Shown: positions 8,847 through 15,812 of the stretch, one piece after another
Layout of the letters: each line of letters begins with the position of its first letter
How positions within the stretch are numbered: position 1 is the first letter of the stretch
Assembly (NCBI GenBank): GCA_963785255.1
Contig: CAWAUR010000017.1
Span: 487,986 to 551,985, forward strand
DNA from: Bog-159 sp963785255
GTDB lineage: Bacteria > Acidobacteriota > Terriglobia > Bryobacterales > Bryobacteraceae
DNA: 64,000 bases
Reading direction: 5' to 3'
The notes under the pieces: model-generated
Database searches by the model: none
The model's input: only the letters and a program-made list of their open reading frames with translations
What the model was told of the DNA's origin: nothing
Position numbers and translations under genes: made by a program

Positions 8847-8880
8847 AAAACCCGCCGCCGGGAGAACCGGGGGCGGGCTT
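8847..8880 (-). terminator. Rho-independent terminator of the DUF3489 gene
   Basis: Read on the minus strand, a GC-rich stem (AAGCCCGCC paired with GGCGGGTTT, loop about 14 bases) is followed by a short run of T. It lies 23 bases after the minus-strand gene at 8903-9529. Confidence 0.6.
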
Positions 8881-8902
8881 GGAAAGGAGGGTAATGCTGA
8901 TG

Positions 8903-9529
8903 TTACTTGGGAAGTCGATAGCTCCGCTCGCCCCCTTCGGGCTTGAAACTCTCGACCGTATAGCCAGCCTTCTTCATCGCACCAGCTACAAAACCGCGGC
9001 AGGTATGTTTTTGCCATCCCATGGTTTTCATCAGTTCGGAAATTGTGACGCCGCCCTTGCGCTGCATAAGGGTAATGGCCTGCGCCATTTTGCTGCCCTC
9101 GCGCGGCGCGGCGGCTTCCGGCGTCTTCGCGGCCGTTTTGGCTTTGGGTGCCTTCTTGGCGGCGGGGGCCTTCTTAGCCGCCTTGCCCTTCACCGACGCG
9201 CCCTTGGCCGCCCGTGCGCCACCCTTGGCCTTTTGGCCCGGCTTCGGCTTCGCGGTTTCCGTCGCGGGCTTCGCGGCGTCACCGAGTCTCTGAATGCGCT
9301 GCCAAATGCGGGCGACAGCAGCCTTGCTGCTTTTGAAGCTCGATACGGGCGTCACGCCAGTCAGACTGTTCCAAATGGCTACCAGTCGCTCCGCCGGCCA
9401 CGCTTTGGCCAGATCCGCCAGTTCCTTCTGGGTGGCGAAGGGATCGAAAGGATTCTGGGTTGCGGCGGCGGCCTCCTCGGCGGTGGCAAACGCACTGATG
9501 TTGTTTTCGGCATCCATCGTGAACGTCAT
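8903..9529 (-). CDS. DUF3489 domain protein
   Basis: A 208-residue protein. The N-terminal part contains LADLAKAWPAERLVAIWNSL, a short domain common before this family. The centre (about 85-135) is a lysine/alanine/proline-rich linker resembling histone tails. The C-terminal domain (KMAQAITLMQRKGGVTISEL, then GWQKHTCRGFVAGAM) is DUF3489, a winged-helix-like fold. The start is the ATG at 9529 with AAGGAG 7 bases before it; an upstream in-frame extension lacks such a site. These proteins are common on phages and islands, and the basic linker suggests DNA binding. Confidence 0.8.
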   Translation of the reverse strand: MTFTMDAENNISAFATAEEAAAATQNPFDPFATQKELADLAKAWPAERLVAIWNSLTGVTPVSSFKSSKAAVARIWQRIQRLGDAAKPATETAKPKPGQKAKGGARAAKGASVKGKAAKKAPAAKKAPKAKTAAKTPEAAAPREGSKMAQAITLMQRKGGVTISELMKTMGWQKHTCRGFVAGAMKKAGYTVESFKPEGGERSYRLPK

Positions 9530-9681
9530 TGTGAATCTCCTTGGTCCGCGGGCTGCGCGGGTCATCACATGAATCACTCCGAAGTGCCTGAAAGGCAAGG
9601 CAAAGTGCAAATAAATTTGCCATGGCAAAGAGAAGGCGATGGCCTGTGCAGCTGGCAGAGTGCGTCTGGTTGGATCGGGCA

Positions 9682-10065
9682 ATGAAGGGACACGGAAGCA
9701 AACTCGGGCGGAAGAAGGAATCGGCGATCAAAGCCTTACTCGCGGAGCGGAATCATGCCGAGGCGGCCCGTGTCGCCGGCATTGACCCGAGCACCCTGAC
9801 GCGCTGGCTGCGTTTGCCCGAGTTCCTAGAGGAGTACCGGCGCGCCCGGTGGGAGGTTGTAGAACAGGCCTACGCCCGTGCCCAGCAGAACACTGGCGCC
9901 GCCACTGCCGTGCTCCTGAAATTGATGGCAGATCCCACGACGCCTGCCGCGAGCCGGATACGGGCGGCCTTGGGACTGTTTGCCGTGGCCCGCGAAGCCT
10001 TGGATTTGGATATCGAGACACGCGTGTCCGCTTTGGAGCGCGCCGCGGAGACCGTGAAGCATTAA
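9682..10065 (+). CDS. Phage-type HTH protein (terminase-small-subunit-like), copy A
   Basis: A 127-residue protein beginning MKGHGSKLGRKKESAIKALL. The HTH segment HAEAARVAGIDPSTLTRWLR and the following long helix (EEYRRARWEVVEQAYARAQQ) resemble phage terminase small subunits and related HTH proteins of phage-like islands. The start is chosen by comparison with copy B at 34812, which opens with the same residues. A packaging role is only possible, since no intact large terminase gene is nearby, though a decayed one lies at 14.8 kb. It is divergent from the DUF3489 gene. Confidence 0.65.
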   Translation: MKGHGSKLGRKKESAIKALLAERNHAEAARVAGIDPSTLTRWLRLPEFLEEYRRARWEVVEQAYARAQQNTGAATAVLLKLMADPTTPAASRIRAALGLFAVAREALDLDIETRVSALERAAETVKH

Positions 10066-10137
10066 ATGGACCGCTGGAACTGAGACCGCGTATCTGTCGA
10101 AACGATCGCGGTGGAGCATGAAAAGGGAGGCTTGACC

Positions 10138-10440
10138 GTGCACCTACGTCGACGACTCGCCGCACTTGAGCGGCGTCTAATCATCGAACCGACGCTGCTC
10201 ATCATGGCAGACGACAAGATTGTCAGAATCACCGCCAACAGCGATGCCCTGCTCCAGCTTCTGGTGGCGGCAGCCGGCGCCGCAAACATCAGTTCCGAGC
10301 AAGCGGTGCAGTTGGACCTGATTCGGCGATCCACCAGTGCGATTCAGCCGGACGGGGGCCGACTGGTTGAATTGATTCGCTGCTGCTTGCTTGGTCCCCA
10401 CGCCGGCGCGGGAATCGGGGTTCATCGGACGCTTACGTAG
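10138..10440 (+). CDS. Small conserved protein of the phage-type module, copy A
   Basis: A protein of about 100 residues starting at a GTG behind GGAGG, opening HLRRRLAALERRLIIEPTLL. A close copy lies at 11683 and a diverged one at 34463, where the same GGAGG and GTG are kept; that supports this start. The pattern is an N-terminal coiled-coil-like helix, then a region ending in SAIQPDGGRLVELIRCCLLG. Function unknown. It sits near a phage-type HTH gene in both loci, so the two probably belong to one module. Confidence 0.55.
   Translation: MHLRRRLAALERRLIIEPTLLIMADDKIVRITANSDALLQLLVAAAGAANISSEQAVQLDLIRRSTSAIQPDGGRLVELIRCCLLGPHAGAGIGVHRTLT
10141..10416 (+). repeat. 276-bp direct repeat, first copy
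   Basis: Bases 10141-10416 recur at 11695-11970 at a constant offset of 1554 with only a few mismatches. The repeat covers most of a small gene but neither its ribosome binding site nor its last codons. Confidence 0.85.
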
Positions 10441-10625
10441 CTATTCTCGATAATAGAGGAAAGCCGCGTTTGTCCTTGTTGCGCAATTTTAGGAATTGCC
10501 CTAGAATACGCTTAAGAGTATTGCCGATTTTGGATTAAAACTGAATCGGTGGCCATGGCGCCGCACTAACGTTTAATAGCGGGCCTCTATATTCTGCACG
10601 GAGGCGCTGCGAACGAAGCCAGTTG

Positions 10626-11021
10626 ATGGGATGGGAACCTATGATGCGAGAGTCCCATGTACAAGGTTTGGATGTGCCTCTCCGGAAGGTCGTGTTTGGG
10701 GAGCGTGCTTCGGCGAAGCCCGCGTTCGAAAGCTTAGATCAAATGCTTGAAGCAGCGTTGGATGAGGCCAAACCCAAGGCGCGAACCCTACGCATCGCGG
10801 AAACGATTATTGATCGACACAATCCGTCGCTGGAACCTCTATCTCGGCAGTGGGCAATCGAGGAGTTGACGCTGCTGCTGCGACGGAAACGGCGGCAACG
10901 AACACGAATTCCTTTCGCCCCCTTGAACCCAATATCCGGTAGTGGGTCAGTTTCAACTCTTAACGAATCAGTAGTGCTTGACCGCTTCGGGTCTGCCGTG
11001 CCTAAACTGGGGTATGACTGA
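10626..11021 (+). CDS. Hypothetical protein
   Basis: A frame of about 131 residues with ordinary soluble composition (SLDQMLEAALDEAKPKARTL, then EELTLLLRRKRRQRTR). The start is uncertain: ATGs at 10626, 10641 and 10644 are possible and none has a strong ribosome binding site. The last 30 residues overlap the start of the next gene and may not be under selection. No family is recognised. Confidence 0.35.
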   Translation: MGWEPMMRESHVQGLDVPLRKVVFGERASAKPAFESLDQMLEAALDEAKPKARTLRIAETIIDRHNPSLEPLSRQWAIEELTLLLRRKRRQRTRIPFAPLNPISGSGSVSTLNESVVLDRFGSAVPKLGYD

Positions 11022-11283
11022 GCGGTCAACAAAACAACGGCCCCGCGATCCGAACCAACTCGCGCACCAGATCATGCTTGAATCCACCGGCCAAGCGGCC
11101 AAATTCGACCCGGCGCAACCCCAAGCGAAGCCCCTAGATCCCACCAAGAATCCCCATGCTGTCGCGCTGGGTCGGTTGGGTGGCTTGAAGGGCGGCGAAG
11201 CCAGGGCAGCGGCTCTATCGCCACGCAAACGGTCTGCAATTGCGGCCAAAGCAGCTAAGGCGCGGTGGGGGAACGGCAAATAG
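11014..11283 (+). CDS. Small conserved protein with basic GLKGG...KAAKARW tail
   Basis: An 89-residue protein. The C-terminal part reads ALGRLGGLKGGEARAAALSP, then KRSAIAAKAAKARWG, a pattern shared by many small basic proteins of plasmids and islands; the function of that family is not known to me. The N-terminus is polar (MTERSTKQRPRDPNQLAHQI). The ATG at 11014 is preferred because the in-frame extension upstream is not typical. DNA or RNA binding is plausible from charge only. Confidence 0.55.
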   Translation: MTERSTKQRPRDPNQLAHQIMLESTGQAAKFDPAQPQAKPLDPTKNPHAVALGRLGGLKGGEARAAALSPRKRSAIAAKAAKARWGNGK

Positions 11284-11298
11284 TCGATCAAACGAATC

Positions 11299-11568
11299 TT
11301 AGCCGATCAACAGCCCGCATTTCGGGCATACGCGTCTGCCAGCTACATCATTCATTACGGCTCCGCACTTGGGGCACCCGCTGACAAGCCCTGCTCGCGG
11401 CGTGGCCGGTTCCACGACCACGGCAGTAACTACGGCGACTGCTGGAACATCGCGTCCGCAGTACCGGCAGACCACAGCTTCACGCTTTATGATCTCAGCA
11501 CAGAAAGGGCACTTTCGGCTGTCACTGGATTCCAGCCTTGAAGCCTCGATAGCCTGTGTATCGGTTCG
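11299..11568 (-). pseudogene. Zinc-ribbon protein fragment without a canonical start
   Basis: The minus strand is open from a TGA at 11571-11569 to a TAA at 11301-11299. It encodes two clear zinc ribbons: KCPFCAEIIKREAVVCRYCG and, about 30 residues later, GCPKCGAV...VCPKCGLLIG. All eight cysteines are present in CxxC pairs. No ATG, GTG or TTG lies before the first ribbon, so the N-terminus has been lost or a rare start is used. Plus-strand frames over the same bases look like shadows. Confidence 0.6.
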
Positions 11569-11682
11569 TCAGAGAACGTTCGCGGGGGAAACAACTGCCA
11601 CCAAAACGGCTTCCATAATTTCTGCTGTTGATGCAATAGTCCCCCTAGCAGTGAAAGCGCTGCCGGACGCCTATCTCTGAGT

Positions 11683-12015
11683 GTGCCCGACGCGCACCTA
11701 CGTCGACGACTCGCCGCACTTGAGCGGCGTCTAATCATCGAACCGACGCTGCTCATCATGGCAGACGACAAGATTGTCAGAATCACCGCCAACAGCGATG
11801 CCCTGCTCCAGCTTCTGGTGGCAGCATCCGGCGCCGCAAACATCAGTTCCGAGCAAGCGGTGCAGTTGGACCTGATTCGGCGATCCACCAGTGCGATTCA
11901 GCCGGACGGGGGCCGACTGGTTGAATTGATTCGCTGCTGCTTGCTTGGTCCCCACGCCGGCGCGGGAATCCCGGAGATCCCCGTCGCCGGCAGCGATCAG
12001 GCGGTGGACATGTAG
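11683..12015 (+). CDS. Duplicate of the small conserved protein at 10138 (copy A2)
   Basis: From codon 5 on, this frame repeats the 10138 gene almost exactly (AAASG for AAAAG is one of very few changes), then ends differently (GIPEIPVAGSDQAVDM). It lacks the GGAGG-GTG of its paralogue and uses a GTG created at the junction. The 276-base duplication stops before either gene end, so this is probably a dead or altered copy. Confidence 0.4.
   Translation: MPDAHLRRRLAALERRLIIEPTLLIMADDKIVRITANSDALLQLLVAASGAANISSEQAVQLDLIRRSTSAIQPDGGRLVELIRCCLLGPHAGAGIPEIPVAGSDQAVDM
11695..11970 (+). repeat. 276-bp direct repeat, second copy
   Basis: Second copy of the repeat at 10141-10416. It lies just before the first DUF927 unit. 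The segment between the copies carries the zinc-ribbon fragment and two small genes. Confidence 0.85.
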
Positions 12016-12076
12016 ACTCGATTCTCCGAAAATGCCCTATTTCGCGAACCGGGCTGTCAGCCCGTTTCCGCCAACT

Positions 12077-13915
12077 CTATGCCGACCTTGCTAGCAGATG
12101 GCTCGCGCGCAAATGCAGCACTTTCCTGGCAGCGCCAGCCAAGATCCGCCGCACCAGCAGCACCTGGCGTGCTGTATCTCTGCTCGCCAATAGCCCTCGT
12201 TCCCACAGCCTGCGCCGCAGGGCCGCCTCGCTCACCGCTAGGCTCTCCGTACCAGCTATCTCCTGCACGACTTGATAGCTGGCGCTGGGCTCCAGGTATA
12301 AGTCACCGTTCACCACCCAACCGATGCAGCGGCCCCGTGGCTTCCACCCACGGCCAGAACCGGTTCGCTGCCAGCCCCAGCCGGCGGCCTCGGTTGGCGC
12401 CTTGCCTTGCCGGTCCGCCACATACGCCTGGCCGGTTGCCAGGGCGGTCTTCAACAGGCCCGTAAACCGCACTGTCGGATCGCCAGCCGTCTGATATTTT
12501 GCTTGCCGCTCGGCAAGTTCGACCAGCGCCTGTCTGGCGCGCTCCTCCAACTCCGCTCTTTCAAGCCCCCCGATGGCCCCCTTTTCCGCGGCGAAGTCCA
12601 GGAAGATCTCCCAGCCAGCCCGCAGTTCCGCTATCGCTGCCGGTGTCCGCGCATGTCCCGCCATCCCGTGCTCCTGACTGCGCAGGACCTGCACGCGCTG
12701 CTGCAGGCGGTTCTGCATGGCCTCATAGGTGCCCGCCAGCCACACCACGAAGGCGCCCATCGCTGCTGCCAGGAGACCTTCACGCCCGGCACTCTGGCCG
12801 GCGTTCAATGCCGTCCGTCGAACCGCGCCGGCGTCGATCTCAACAATCAGCAGCCGGGCGCGGATACTTTGTCCCGGCGGCACCGCTTCTCCGGTTCCCA
12901 GCACCAGCCCGCGCGGGGCTTGCTGCGTCTGGAGTCGTCCGTCTCCTCCCAGACGGCTGCGTGCCTGTGCATTTCCCACGCCGCGGAACAAGCGTTCCGT
13001 AACGCTCTCTAACAGTCCGTCACCCACGCCGCCGGCGGGAGCGAAGTCGTCCACCACCAGCAACGCATCTTTGGCGGCGTAAGCCAGCCGTTCCAAGGCA
13101 TTCGCCGTGGAGGCGAAGTTGGCTGGCAGACCGCTGGCATCCATGGCTGCGCCGAAGTGTTGCTGTGCCAGCGCCGCGAGGGCGGTCTTAAAGACCCCGC
13201 TGGGACCGCTTAAGAACAGACTGAAACGTGACGCGCCCAGGGCTGCCCGATACACGCTCGCCAGCAGGGGAAAGCTGATCCGGTCGGGCGCGGCCAAGAG
13301 TATCTGCAAGCTGGCTCGCACGGCTGTCGTCAACTGCCCATGATTGGCGGGCACACGCAACTGGTAATGCTGCAGAGCGGCCGGCGGTTGTACTTGCAAT
13401 CCATTGACCGGTCCGCCGACTCCCAGCGCGCCTCCGGCATGCAGGTACACCCATTGTGAGCCGTGTCGGCGCCAGCCCAGATGCGCGTAGATGTGTTCCT
13501 GATGAATCGCCCCGGATAAGGACTGCATGGCAGCGCGCACATGCTGTTGCTGTCCCGGATAGATGATGGCCCGTGGTCCCAGCCTTTCGAGCACCCAGCC
13601 CATCCGGCCGAACTCCGCTGCCGGCAGGGCAAAGACTTGGCGGCTCCCCCCCAATTCGGCTTCCACGCCAAATTCGCGTTGCTGTTGGGCGCCATCGTCG
13701 CGGATGATATCACTCACGATCCGGGCCCTGAAGTTAGCCACCGGAGTGCGCCTCACCCGGCCGTTGGCCAACTGATCCCGGCGGACCATGTGCGTCCCGC
13801 TGTACTCGTAGCAGCGCAACGATGATTCGTCGACGGGTATGTCAGCGTCCAACTCTGGCACCGTCCCGCCATCTGGATCCTGCTCGGCGCCCAAAAAGAT
13901 CATTCTGAATTTCAT
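12077..13915 (-). CDS. DUF927-type ATPase/helicase-like protein, copy 1
   Basis: A 612-residue protein starting at the ATG at 13915, 7 bases after AGGAG. The N-terminal half carries the DUF927-like pattern (HLGWRRHGSQWVYLHAGGAL). A P-loop LFLSGPSGVFKTALAAL lies near residue 238 and a Walker B-like LLVVDDFAP near 290. The C-terminal third is arginine-rich and helical and ends VLHLRASHLLARSA. Proteins with this domain occur on phages and cassette elements and are thought to act as helicases in replication. Two further copies lie at 27119 and 35491; copy 3 is identical or nearly so except for the last 30 residues. Confidence 0.75.
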   Translation of the reverse strand: MKFRMIFLGAEQDPDGGTVPELDADIPVDESSLRCYEYSGTHMVRRDQLANGRVRRTPVANFRARIVSDIIRDDGAQQQREFGVEAELGGSRQVFALPAAEFGRMGWVLERLGPRAIIYPGQQQHVRAAMQSLSGAIHQEHIYAHLGWRRHGSQWVYLHAGGALGVGGPVNGLQVQPPAALQHYQLRVPANHGQLTTAVRASLQILLAAPDRISFPLLASVYRAALGASRFSLFLSGPSGVFKTALAALAQQHFGAAMDASGLPANFASTANALERLAYAAKDALLVVDDFAPAGGVGDGLLESVTERLFRGVGNAQARSRLGGDGRLQTQQAPRGLVLGTGEAVPPGQSIRARLLIVEIDAGAVRRTALNAGQSAGREGLLAAAMGAFVVWLAGTYEAMQNRLQQRVQVLRSQEHGMAGHARTPAAIAELRAGWEIFLDFAAEKGAIGGLERAELEERARQALVELAERQAKYQTAGDPTVRFTGLLKTALATGQAYVADRQGKAPTEAAGWGWQRTGSGRGWKPRGRCIGWVVNGDLYLEPSASYQVVQEIAGTESLAVSEAALRRRLWERGLLASRDTARQVLLVRRILAGAARKVLHLRASHLLARSA

Positions 13916-14230
13916 CACGTCTCCTGTGCGCAGCAGCGTTCGCCTGACGGAACCGGCATTATGGTGCGCGCTGAGACATGCATGGCTCAGGAAGGGCCGG
14001 ACAGTCAACTTGGCCGGAGAGCATCAGTGGTCGGGTTTGTCAGGTTTGTCGGGTTTCGAGGGAGGGTGGTAACCGCGGTCGAGAGAGGGTAAGCGTGGTG
14101 CCGCGCAGATGCAAGGCCATTAAATACGGTCGAACGCGCTAAAGCCAGCTAACCGATTGATACAGATAGGCTTGCAGATAATCGCCGGGGGCCTGATAAT
14201 TTCAATTTACGTGCACCTGCGTGCATCTGC
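12174..14230 (-). repeat. DUF927 repeat unit, copy 1 (2057 bp)
   Basis: This segment is almost identical to 35588-37644 (constant offset 23414; one visible change is GTGGTCGGG versus GTTGTCGGG near 14030). It covers most of the DUF927 gene, its upstream region and about 45 bases encoding the last residues of a transposase (DYLQAYLYQSVSWL). The right junction is sharp at GTGCATCTGC. At the left, similarity falls to about 80 percent over the last 90 bases of the gene. Confidence 0.85.
14027..14065 (-). repeat. Short GTCGGGTTT/GTCAGGTTT tandem repeat upstream of the DUF927 gene
   Basis: TGGTCGGGTTTGTCAGGTTT continues as GTCGGGTTTCGAGGGAGGG, three tandem near-repeats of a 9-base unit about 115 bases before the gene start. 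The same tract is present in copies 2 and 3. It may be a protein-binding or origin-like site; this is inferred by analogy with the repeats beside the primase gene at 5.8 kb. Confidence 0.45.
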
Positions 14231-14540
14231 GTAAGCGCCACGAGGAGGCACCATCCCGAGGGTGTATCTCTAAAAGCGCTCTCCTTTCTGATTCTCGTTT
14301 TTCCTTTTTCGGCACAGGAACTACATAGGTGGAATCTCCCTCCACTGATGATCTGCGCCCTTGGGGCGCACTGTTAACCGGTTAACAGGCCCCATCAAAA
14401 CCTTGAAAAACGCCCATAATACAGGGTTCCTGGGCCTGACGGCACCCATTCGACTATGGCGGGGTGCGCCCCTTCAGGGGCGAAAACCGACGCCTGCCGC
14501 TCTTTGGCTCTCCGTCGGTCTCTCCGCCACAACCCGTTGG
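14231..14540. other. Intergenic stretch without a supported gene
   Basis: Between the sharp right edge of the DUF927 unit and the Sel1 fragment I see no gene. CGGTTAACAGG near 14378 contains a short palindrome (GTTAAC) but nothing that supports a named site. Confidence 0.4.
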
Positions 14541-14760
14541 TTAACGCGTCGTTTCCAGGCGAATGTCACCGCAACCGAGGATGAGCATTGAATCATGATT
14601 CTCGCATTTCGCCGATTCGCGTTGCCACAGGTGTCCCTGCACCCAGTCCATTGGCGCCCCCTGGCCTCTCGCATACATGTGGCCGAGGTTATTCTGGGCA
14701 GCGGCATTTCCCTGTTCGGCGGCTTTGCGATACAAACGGAGCGCCTCGGTATAGTTCCGT
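14541..14760 (-). pseudogene. Sel1-repeat (TPR-like) fragment
   Basis: On the minus strand NYTEALRLYRKAAEQGNAAA continues as QNNLGHMYARGQGAPMDWVQ, a near-perfect Sel1 repeat, then drifts into unrelated sequence (ILGCGDIRLETTR). No start codon or ribosome binding site precedes the repeat. Sel1 proteins are made of many such units; only one survives. Confidence 0.65.
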
Positions 14761-14770
14761 AGCCGGCGTG

Positions 14771-15015
14771 CCGGAGTCGCAAATCATCGTGCAGCGGTTT
14801 TCCATCCCGGAGAGTTGGCCCCAAGTGTTCGTCCTAGCCGTCACGCCTACGGCAGTGGCGGCGTTATGGGGGCCCGCGGCCCGAACGATACCATCTTCCT
14901 GCACGACGAACACATGCTGCCCGACGCGGAGCCGGCGAGGAATGCGTTAGCGATCAAAGAGCGGGGCGCCAGGATCCCGGGGCTGGTGCACACGCCGGCT
15001 TTCAAAGGGTCGCCA
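14771..15015 (+). pseudogene. Phage terminase large subunit fragment, frameshifted
   Basis: One frame reads RFSIPESWPQVFVLAV...TAVAALWGPA and a second, from about 14880, reads NDTIFLHDEHMLPDAEPARN then IKERGARIPGLV. Joined, they follow the nuclease-domain pattern of phage large terminases (IPxxWxR...AALWG...TxYLYDEYY...EPAxHAxAIKxRGxWIPG). The shift falls in the GGGGGCCCGCGGCCCG run near 14873-14886. Both ends are missing. Confidence 0.5.
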
Positions 15016-15029
15016 GCCGAGAAGAACCG

Positions 15030-15232
15030 TGCGCATTTCTTTGCGGCTGCCGCACAGGCCATGCGGCGAATCCATCAGGCAGCGTGGAAGTGCGCTGCAG
15101 CGGGTGCCATTCCTCCTCGGCGACCCACCTCGCGGCAACGGCATCGAAGAGAAGCACGGCAGTATTCTCGACGGGTCCGGAGAAGATCCCATACCCCTGC
15201 TGTCTGGAAGTCGCCACCTCCAATGTTAGCGC
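15030..15232 (-). pseudogene. WYL-domain transcriptional regulator fragment
   Basis: The minus strand reads GYGIFSGPVENTAVLLFDAV, then AARWVAEEEWHPLQRTSTLP and DGF. This matches the C-terminal part of the WYL domain (FGIFxG...VxLxFxPxxAxWVxExxWHPxQ...LPDG). The sequence before and after is unrelated, and the frame runs out into other DNA. It is one of several fragments packed head to tail here. Confidence 0.55.
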
Positions 15233-15263
15233 CGACTTAAAACAACCGCGATTCCGCCGGTTT

Positions 15264-15368
15264 TGACGCCGTTTTAGCAAGAAGGAGCTGAATTCGCTCA
15301 ACCACCGCCACCTCAAGTTCAACGAGGCGGAACAGGCCGCAATCCTGCACAAACTGCGGTCGCGTGCG
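15264..15368 (+). pseudogene. Short C-terminal gene tail, unidentified
   Basis: After an in-frame TGA the plus strand reads RRFSKKELNSLNHRHLKFNE and on to a TAG at 15366-15368, about 34 helical, charged residues that look like the end of a protein. No family can be named. It abuts the polymerase exonuclease fragment. Confidence 0.25.
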
Positions 15369-15406
15369 TAGTCAATGACTTGGACGAAACCGCTGCGGGT
15401 TAAAAA

Positions 15407-15690
15407 CTGGAAGCGCTAGTCTCGAAATCCGAGGTCTGCGCCGTGGATACAGAAGCCAGCGATAGGGCCCCCCGGAGTGCATCACTGTTTGGCGTGGCGT
15501 TTTCTGTGAGGGCAGGAGAGGCATTCTACGTGCCCGTGACCGACGCGGACATGGAGGGAATGTCGTTTGACCTGGTCAAAGCACGTCTTCGCAAGCTGTT
15601 CGCGGGGCGGACGAGGTTCGTGGGACACAACGTCAAGTTCGATTGTGTCCTTCTCCGACGACACGGCGCCAAGCCCGCGCCCTCTCCCGT
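15407..15690 (+). pseudogene. 3'-5' exonuclease domain fragment of a family A DNA polymerase
   Basis: The frame reads LEALVSKSEVCAVDTEASD, then FGVAFSVRAGEAFYVPV, LVKARLRKLFAG and RFVGHNVKFDCVLLRRHG. This is the DEDD exonuclease pattern: motif I DTE and motif II GHNxKFD are both present. Motif III and the whole polymerase domain are absent, because unrelated sequence begins near 15690. It is a fragment of a phage- or chromosome-type DNA polymerase I. Confidence 0.65.
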
Positions 15691-15812
15691 AAATGCCCCC
15701 GCACGAAGCCTGCCCTGGTCGGCCGCCGCTGCCCGTGCGGCGCGATGACGCGGGGGCGCGCGGGGAAGCGGCGTTGTCTTGACCGACTCGGCCGCAAGGC
15801 GATGTTTTCTGC

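Noticed and set aside
12407..13012. Long plus-strand frames of 200 and 167 codons opposite the DUF927 gene
   Set aside because: They recur in all three copies only because the unit is duplicated. The opposite strand has the P-loop, start context and normal composition, so these are shadows.
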